Source of the DNA: JBKPCD01 sp046727175
GTDB lineage: Bacteria > Acidobacteriota > Vicinamibacteria > Vicinamibacterales > 2-12-FULL-66-21
Direction: 5' to 3'
Length of the DNA stretch: 25,037 nt
NCBI GenBank assembly: GCA_046727175.1
Contig: JBKPCD010000100.1
Span: 1-25,037 of the forward strand
Position 1 is the first letter of the stretch; every line of letters starts with the position of its first letter. The notes under the pieces were generated by a model. The model was given only the letters and a program-made list of their open reading frames with translations. It was not told the origin of the DNA and did not search any database. Shown in pieces: positions 20,749-25,037 of the stretch. The position numbers were made by a program, and so were the translations under genes.

Positions 20749-23046
20749 GTGACACGAACGACGTCATTCGGATTCCGTACTTCTTACTTCGTACCTCTGA
20801 CCGTCCTCGCTGCGTATTTCATCGCCACCGAGTTGCAGCCATCGATGGCGATGCTTGCCGAGCGGGCTCTCGCGCGCATCGACGGCGAGGCCGTCGTCAA
20901 AGGTCTCCACGCCCCCGTGCAGGTGACGCGCGATCGCTGGGGTATTCCACACATCACCGCGCAGTCGGCTGAGGACCTCTTCCTCGCGCAGGGATACGTC
21001 GCCGCACAGGATCGCCTGTGGCAGCTGGAGATGTGGCGTCGAACCGCGGAGGGACGTCTCGCCGAAGTGGTCGGACCCGAGGCTGTCGGCCGCGATCGGA
21101 TCGCGCGGCTGCTCAAGTATCGCGGCGCGATGGACGATGCCGAGCTCTCGAGCTACCACCCCGACGGTCGAAGATTGATGACGGCGTTTGTGACCGGCAT
21201 CAACGCATTCATCGACGGCCACGCCGAGAATCTTCCGATGGAGTTCGTGTTGACCGGCATCAAGCCAACCCCGTGGACGCTCGAGACCTTGACCCTTCGC
21301 CAGGTCACGTTCGGCGACGCGACGGCGGAACTGCAACTCGCCCAGAGCGTGGCACGACTGGGTGCCGCCGAAGCGAACCGGCGCCGAAATCCTGACCCGT
21401 GGGACGAATTGACCGTGCCCGAAGGCCTGGATGTGTCTGGAATCGATGATGCGGTGATCGCCGCGACGCGGACGGGAGGCCGCGTGACCTCACCGGAGAT
21501 TCTGCCGGCGTATCGATCGCTCCTGCCGCTCGCGATCGGGAAAGCATTCACCCGCCGACAGAGCGCTGACGGCATGCCGCCGCACGCCGAGATCGTCGAG
21601 CCTGGCAGCAACAACTGGGTCGTCGGCGGGGTGATGTCGGCTACTGGCAAGCCAGTCGTCGCCAACGATCCGCATCGCGAGGTCACGCTCCCGTCGTTGC
21701 GATACATCGTCCACCTGAGTGCGCCGGGATTTAACGTCATCGGCGCCTCGGAGCCGCCTTTTTTGGGCGTAGCCGTCGGCCACAACGACCGGGTCGCGTG
21801 GGGACTGACCATCGTCGGAACGGATCAGCACGACGTGTTCGTCGAGGAAGTCAACCCGGCGAATGCGAACGAGGTCCGCTGGAACGGCCGTTGGGAGCCG
21901 TTGCACATCGTCCGGGAAACCATCGGAGTGAAAGGCGCGCAGGCTCAGACGCTCGAGCTGAAATTCAGCCGTCACGGACCAATCTTCTACGAAGACAGGG
22001 CGCGCCATCGCGCGTACGCACTCCGGACGGCGCTCCTCGAGCCCGGTACCGGCGCGTATCTCGGCGCGTTGCGGCTCAATCAAACGCGCAACTGCCGCGA
22101 GTTCCTGGATGCTGCCCTGTTCTGGAAGGCGCCATCCGAGAACCTCATTTGCGGCGATGTCGACGGTAACATTTCGTGGCAGCCGTCGGCGTTGACGCCC
22201 GCGAGAAAAGGTTGGGTCGGCCGGGTGCCCGTGCCCGGCACCGGCCGGTACGAGTGGCAGGGTTTTCGTCGTGATCTTCCGCGGGAGTACAACCCGGGTA
22301 CCGGCTTCATCGTCACCGCCAACAACAACATCCAGCCGAAAGAGTATTCGCCTCCGCTGATGTTCAAGAACGCCGACACGCGGTTCGACCGCATCACGCG
22401 ACTGCAGCAACTGCTGACGCCCGAGCGCAGGTACTCGCTCGAGGATCATCAGCGAATCCAGCACGACGCGTTCTCATTGCGCGCAGCCGCAGACTTGCCG
22501 CGCTTCAAGGGGTGGACGTCATCCGATCCTGAAGTCGAGCGGGCCCGCGGACTGCTCGCCGCCTGGGATGCCGTCTATCGCAAGGACAGCATCGAAGCAG
22601 CGATGTATGAAACCTGGCGCAGCACGTTGCGTCCCAACGAACAGTCGTCACCGGATGCCCGTGCGGATCTCGACGAGGGACTGCGTCGCGCGATCGCACG
22701 ACTCACGGACTCGCAGGGACGCGACTGGAGCGGCTGGCGTTGGGGACGCATGCACGCGCGAGCGTTCCCGCATCCGCTTGTCAAGCAATTCGATCTCCCA
22801 ACGATGGAGCGTCCCGGCGGCGCCGGCACCGTCGCTGCCGATGGCGCAACGTATCGTGAAGTCCTCGATGTCTCGGACTGGGATCGATCAGTCGTGACGA
22901 ACGTGCCAGGTCAATCGGGCCAACCCGGCAGTCCGTACTACGGAAATCTCCTCGCGCTGTGGGCCGAGAACCAGTACTTTCCTCTTGCGTTCTCGAAGAA
23001 GGCGGTGGAGGCAAACGCCGCGCATCGTCTGACGCTGAAGCCGTAG
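20749..23046 (+). CDS. Penicillin acylase-family Ntn hydrolase
   Basis: A 765-aa precursor of the penicillin amidase/acyl-homoserine-lactone acylase family. The alpha-chain region has VTRDRWGIPHITAQSAEDLF (59-78) and GYVAAQDRLWQLEMWRR (82-98). The autocatalytic site is PGSNNWVVGG with Ser287 as the new N-terminal nucleophile after cleavage at Gly286-Ser287. Downstream come NDPHREVTLP and GHNDRVAWGLT, also conserved. It hydrolyses amide bonds of acylated compounds, normally in the periplasm; residues 15-34 can serve as a signal peptide. The GTG start at 20749 is uncertain: no ribosome site is visible and codons 8-16 come from a cgtacttc-type repeat that also occurs, inverted, in the gap before it. 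Substrate (beta-lactam, N-acyl-homoserine lactone or other) is not predictable here. Confidence 0.93.
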   Translation: MTRTTSFGFRTSYFVPLTVLAAYFIATELQPSMAMLAERALARIDGEAVVKGLHAPVQVTRDRWGIPHITAQSAEDLFLAQGYVAAQDRLWQLEMWRRTAEGRLAEVVGPEAVGRDRIARLLKYRGAMDDAELSSYHPDGRRLMTAFVTGINAFIDGHAENLPMEFVLTGIKPTPWTLETLTLRQVTFGDATAELQLAQSVARLGAAEANRRRNPDPWDELTVPEGLDVSGIDDAVIAATRTGGRVTSPEILPAYRSLLPLAIGKAFTRRQSADGMPPHAEIVEPGSNNWVVGGVMSATGKPVVANDPHREVTLPSLRYIVHLSAPGFNVIGASEPPFLGVAVGHNDRVAWGLTIVGTDQHDVFVEEVNPANANEVRWNGRWEPLHIVRETIGVKGAQAQTLELKFSRHGPIFYEDRARHRAYALRTALLEPGTGAYLGALRLNQTRNCREFLDAALFWKAPSENLICGDVDGNISWQPSALTPARKGWVGRVPVPGTGRYEWQGFRRDLPREYNPGTGFIVTANNNIQPKEYSPPLMFKNADTRFDRITRLQQLLTPERRYSLEDHQRIQHDAFSLRAAADLPRFKGWTSSDPEVERARGLLAAWDAVYRKDSIEAAMYETWRSTLRPNEQSSPDARADLDEGLRRAIARLTDSQGRDWSGWRWGRMHARAFPHPLVKQFDLPTMERPGGAGTVAADGATYREVLDVSDWDRSVVTNVPGQSGQPGSPYYGNLLALWAENQYFPLAFSKKAVEANAAHRLTLKP

Positions 23047-23153
23047 TGTCCAGCTTCAATGGGTTTTTCCTTAGGAATCTCCTCGTCTCCTGACCTTGTG
23101 TCATTGCGCCCGGGACTCGGTGGTGGCCCCGGGGTAGGAATTGCAACCGAACC

Positions 23154-23184
23154 CCGAGCCATCGAGCCATCGAGCCACCGACCT
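23154..23184. repeat. 8-bp tandem repeat (atcgagcc)
   Basis: Two exact units (23161-23168, 23169-23176) are flanked by one degenerate copy on each side (ccgagcc before, accgacct after). It is in the 157-bp gap between the convergent acylase and flotillin-like genes. No terminator hairpin with a T-run was recognised there. Confidence 0.7.
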
Positions 23185-23203
23185 ACCGGCCCTCGGCCGC
23201 TTC

Positions 23204-25009
23204 CTATTCACGCGGCCGATTGTCAGCAGGCCCAGCGAGCATTCGCGCGATCATCGCGTTCACCAGCCCACCGCCGCCGTCACTGCTCACGGCGATCTCG
23301 GGGACGAGCTTGACGTGGTTCTCGCCGAGGATCGTCGCGAGCTGGATCGCCGTGTAGCCGTTGCCGCCGACGGCTTCGATACCAAGCCGGTAGGCTTCGG
23401 CTTTCGCGGCGCCGACCGCACGAACTGCGGCTGCTTCCGCTTCACCATTCACGCGCACCGCAGCCGCCTGACCCTCCGCCCTCAACCGCAGCGTGTTGCC
23501 TTCACCGCGCGCGGCCTCGGCCGCCGCGAGCGCGTTCTGCTGCGCGACGAGCACCATCTGCTCGGATCGCACGACATCGGACTGGAGGTTCGCCACGGCC
23601 GTTTCGCGCTCGAGCGTCTGACGCTGTACCTGCGCCTCGCGCTGGACCTCGTAGGTCCGCTCCAGCTCCTGAGCGATCTTTCGATCGGTCTGCGTCTTCA
23701 TCAGCTCCGCTGGCGGCGCGATGTCGCCAATCAGCGTGTCGATGCATTCGACGTCGTAGGCTTCGATCGCCTTCCTGATGTTCTCGAACGCCTCACGCTG
23801 TCGGGCAGACCTCGCGGAGAGGAACTCCAGCACGGTCACCTCCTGCGCGGAGTTCCTGAAGTAGTTCCCGACCGTCGGCTGCAGCACGTGATCGACGAGG
23901 TTCTGCATCGACCCGACGCGCGAGATCACCCGCGGCGCGTTCTTCATGCCGATGTGGATGATCTGCGACACGTCCATGCTGAACGAGAAACCGTCCTTCG
24001 ACCTCACGAGGATCGACGACAACCGTTCGTCGTAATGATGCGCCTCCGTTCGCTGCGCCCAGTTCAGCACGATGTTCGTCGTCGGTACGAGCTCGACTTT
24101 CATCACCCGCGTGTTGATCGGGTGCTTGCCGGGCAGGAGCGGCTCGACCCAGACACCCTTCCGCCCCTTCTCGACAAGGTCACCGTGCGTGAAGCTGTCA
24201 CCGGACACGTCAAGGTGCTCCCGGCCGACGTAGCTGACCACAACGCCAACGTAGCCGATCGGGATTTCCGTCAGAGCGACGGGCTCCACACGCACGAACC
24301 ACGGGTTCAGGTTCCACGAGCCAGAGAGCAGCACCTCTTCCTGAAGTCCGCGACAGCCACCAGCGTCGATGAACGCCTGGCCCCGCTGGAAGCTGCCATG
24401 GCCTTCGATCACCGGACCCGCGAGATCGCCCGCCGGAATCGGGCGGCCGTCGAGCACGGTCACGATGCCGACCTTGTCCGACGACATGCGATACACGTTG
24501 AGATCGTCTTCGGACATCCCATGTTCCGCGGCCGTCGATCGCGTCACCACCTCGAAGAGTGCCGGGTTGATGCGATAAGTCCCCGCCGTCAGGAACGCGA
24601 GCTGCCGGCCACGCTCACCTCCACCGCGCAGGAACGCGTCCGCGTCCTGGAAGTTGTTGCACTCGATCTGCCTGCCAAGCACACGCTCCGACGGAATCGC
24701 GGCGCCGTCAGCCGCAACGACCAGCGCGATTTCACCAGGCGGCACGACAACGACGGGGACCTTCACGACGCGATATCGGAGGCGCCAGTACCAGAGGTGC
24801 CATCCCGGTGGCAGCATCCGCGCCTGGTAGCCGGCTTCGCCGTCGAGCGCGATGATGCGCCCCGAGGCGAGCGGTGCTCCGAAACGCTTCACGACCAGCC
24901 CCGATTCGTTCGCACGGATGATCCGCGTGCTCGAGATCACCACGATGAGCGCCACGGCCAGCGCAACGAGCAGTAGTACGAGCGTGACGAATCCCTGCAG
25001 AAGTGTCAT
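23204..25009 (-). CDS. Large flotillin-like SPFH/Band-7 membrane protein
   Basis: A 601-aa protein anchored by one N-terminal helix (about 5-26). Two beta-rich modules of the Band-7 type follow. The first (about 33-155) contains GEAGYQARMLPPGWHLWYWR and AGTYRINPALF. The second (about 270-445) contains GYVGVVVSYVG, LLPGKHPINTRVMKVELV and the SPFH core DVSQIIHIGMKNAPRVISRV. A long charged/Ala-rich coiled coil (about 455-555) contains QREAQVQRQTLERETAVANL and many EAxA repeats, as in flotillin/YqiK scaffolds. ATG 25009 has AAAGG 9 nt upstream. Such proteins organise membrane microdomains and stress responses. It is unrelated in architecture to the short YdjI-like SPFH protein at 5051-6097. Its upstream neighbour is outside the window, so an NfeD partner cannot be checked. 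Confidence 0.92.
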   Translation of the reverse strand: MTLLQGFVTLVLLLVALAVALIVVISSTRIIRANESGLVVKRFGAPLASGRIIALDGEAGYQARMLPPGWHLWYWRLRYRVVKVPVVVVPPGEIALVVAADGAAIPSERVLGRQIECNNFQDADAFLRGGGERGRQLAFLTAGTYRINPALFEVVTRSTAAEHGMSEDDLNVYRMSSDKVGIVTVLDGRPIPAGDLAGPVIEGHGSFQRGQAFIDAGGCRGLQEEVLLSGSWNLNPWFVRVEPVALTEIPIGYVGVVVSYVGREHLDVSGDSFTHGDLVEKGRKGVWVEPLLPGKHPINTRVMKVELVPTTNIVLNWAQRTEAHHYDERLSSILVRSKDGFSFSMDVSQIIHIGMKNAPRVISRVGSMQNLVDHVLQPTVGNYFRNSAQEVTVLEFLSARSARQREAFENIRKAIEAYDVECIDTLIGDIAPPAELMKTQTDRKIAQELERTYEVQREAQVQRQTLERETAVANLQSDVVRSEQMVLVAQQNALAAAEAARGEGNTLRLRAEGQAAAVRVNGEAEAAAVRAVGAAKAEAYRLGIEAVGGNGYTAIQLATILGENHVKLVPEIAVSSDGGGGLVNAMIARMLAGPADNRPRE

Positions 25010-25037
25010 CAGCGTCTGCCTTTTCGAATGGAGAAGG

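Noticed and set aside
23141..24976. Very long open frame (about 610 codons) on the + strand opposite the flotillin-like gene
   Set aside because: Arg/His-rich product without motifs; typical antisense shadow of a GC-rich gene. The minus strand encodes a recognisable SPFH protein.

Overview
The window is GC-rich bacterial DNA with dense genes and short gene spacing. The gene set suggests a soil or sediment bacterium of Acidobacteriota/Vicinamibacteria type. It includes a CO-dehydrogenase/xanthine-dehydrogenase-type molybdenum hydroxylase, HtrA-like proteases, a TMTC-like membrane glycosyltransferase, bactofilin and penicillin acylase. The gaps between genes are filled with short repeat 'phrases' of a kind I associate with that group. 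There is no rRNA or other marker gene, so this placement is an inference. No tRNA, rRNA, CRISPR, transposase or phage gene was seen.

Layout. Bases 1-17086 form one long run of minus-strand genes. Read in the direction of transcription (right to left) they are: a VOC-domain fusion protein (16157-17086) overlapping a MATE exporter (14670-16160); a membrane-anchored zinc metallopeptidase (13784-14632); a repeat-filled gap (13341-13783); a three-subunit molybdenum hydroxylase L-S-M (13340-9562); a four-PDZ HtrA protease (7540-9552); an HtrA-like protein lacking its catalytic residues (6559-7368); MsrB (6132-6545); a YdjI-like SPFH protein with a DNA-binding-like C-terminus (5051-6097); a YdjG-like double zinc-ribbon membrane protein (3694-4785); and a surface-glycan group of epimerase, GT2 and TMTC-like glycosyltransferase (2698-3690, 1880-2581, 57-1883). 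Several of these work on envelope stress, protein quality control or oxidative damage (HtrA pair, MsrB, SPFH pair, metallopeptidase).

Bases 17235-23046 carry mixed-strand genes: an unrecognised conserved-looking protein (+), a response regulator broken by a one-base frameshift (-), a TfoX N-terminal-domain protein (+), a bactofilin (-), an exported protein with a HipA/PI3K-like kinase signature (+) and a penicillin-acylase-family hydrolase (+). The window closes with a large flotillin-like SPFH protein (23204-25009, -).

The most distinctive property is repeats at several scales. There are tandem arrays with 7-, 8-, 11-, 13- and 43-bp periods, a 168-bp element with 40-bp inverted ends, several perfect hairpins, and phrases shared between distant gaps. 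In at least three places such repeats have entered coding sequence: the C-terminal tail and an internal loop of the TMTC-like protein, and the tail of the TfoX-like protein. The best protein-level leads are the SPFH-HTH fusion with its zinc-ribbon partner, the active/inactive HtrA pair, the exported kinase-like protein and the VOC fusion.
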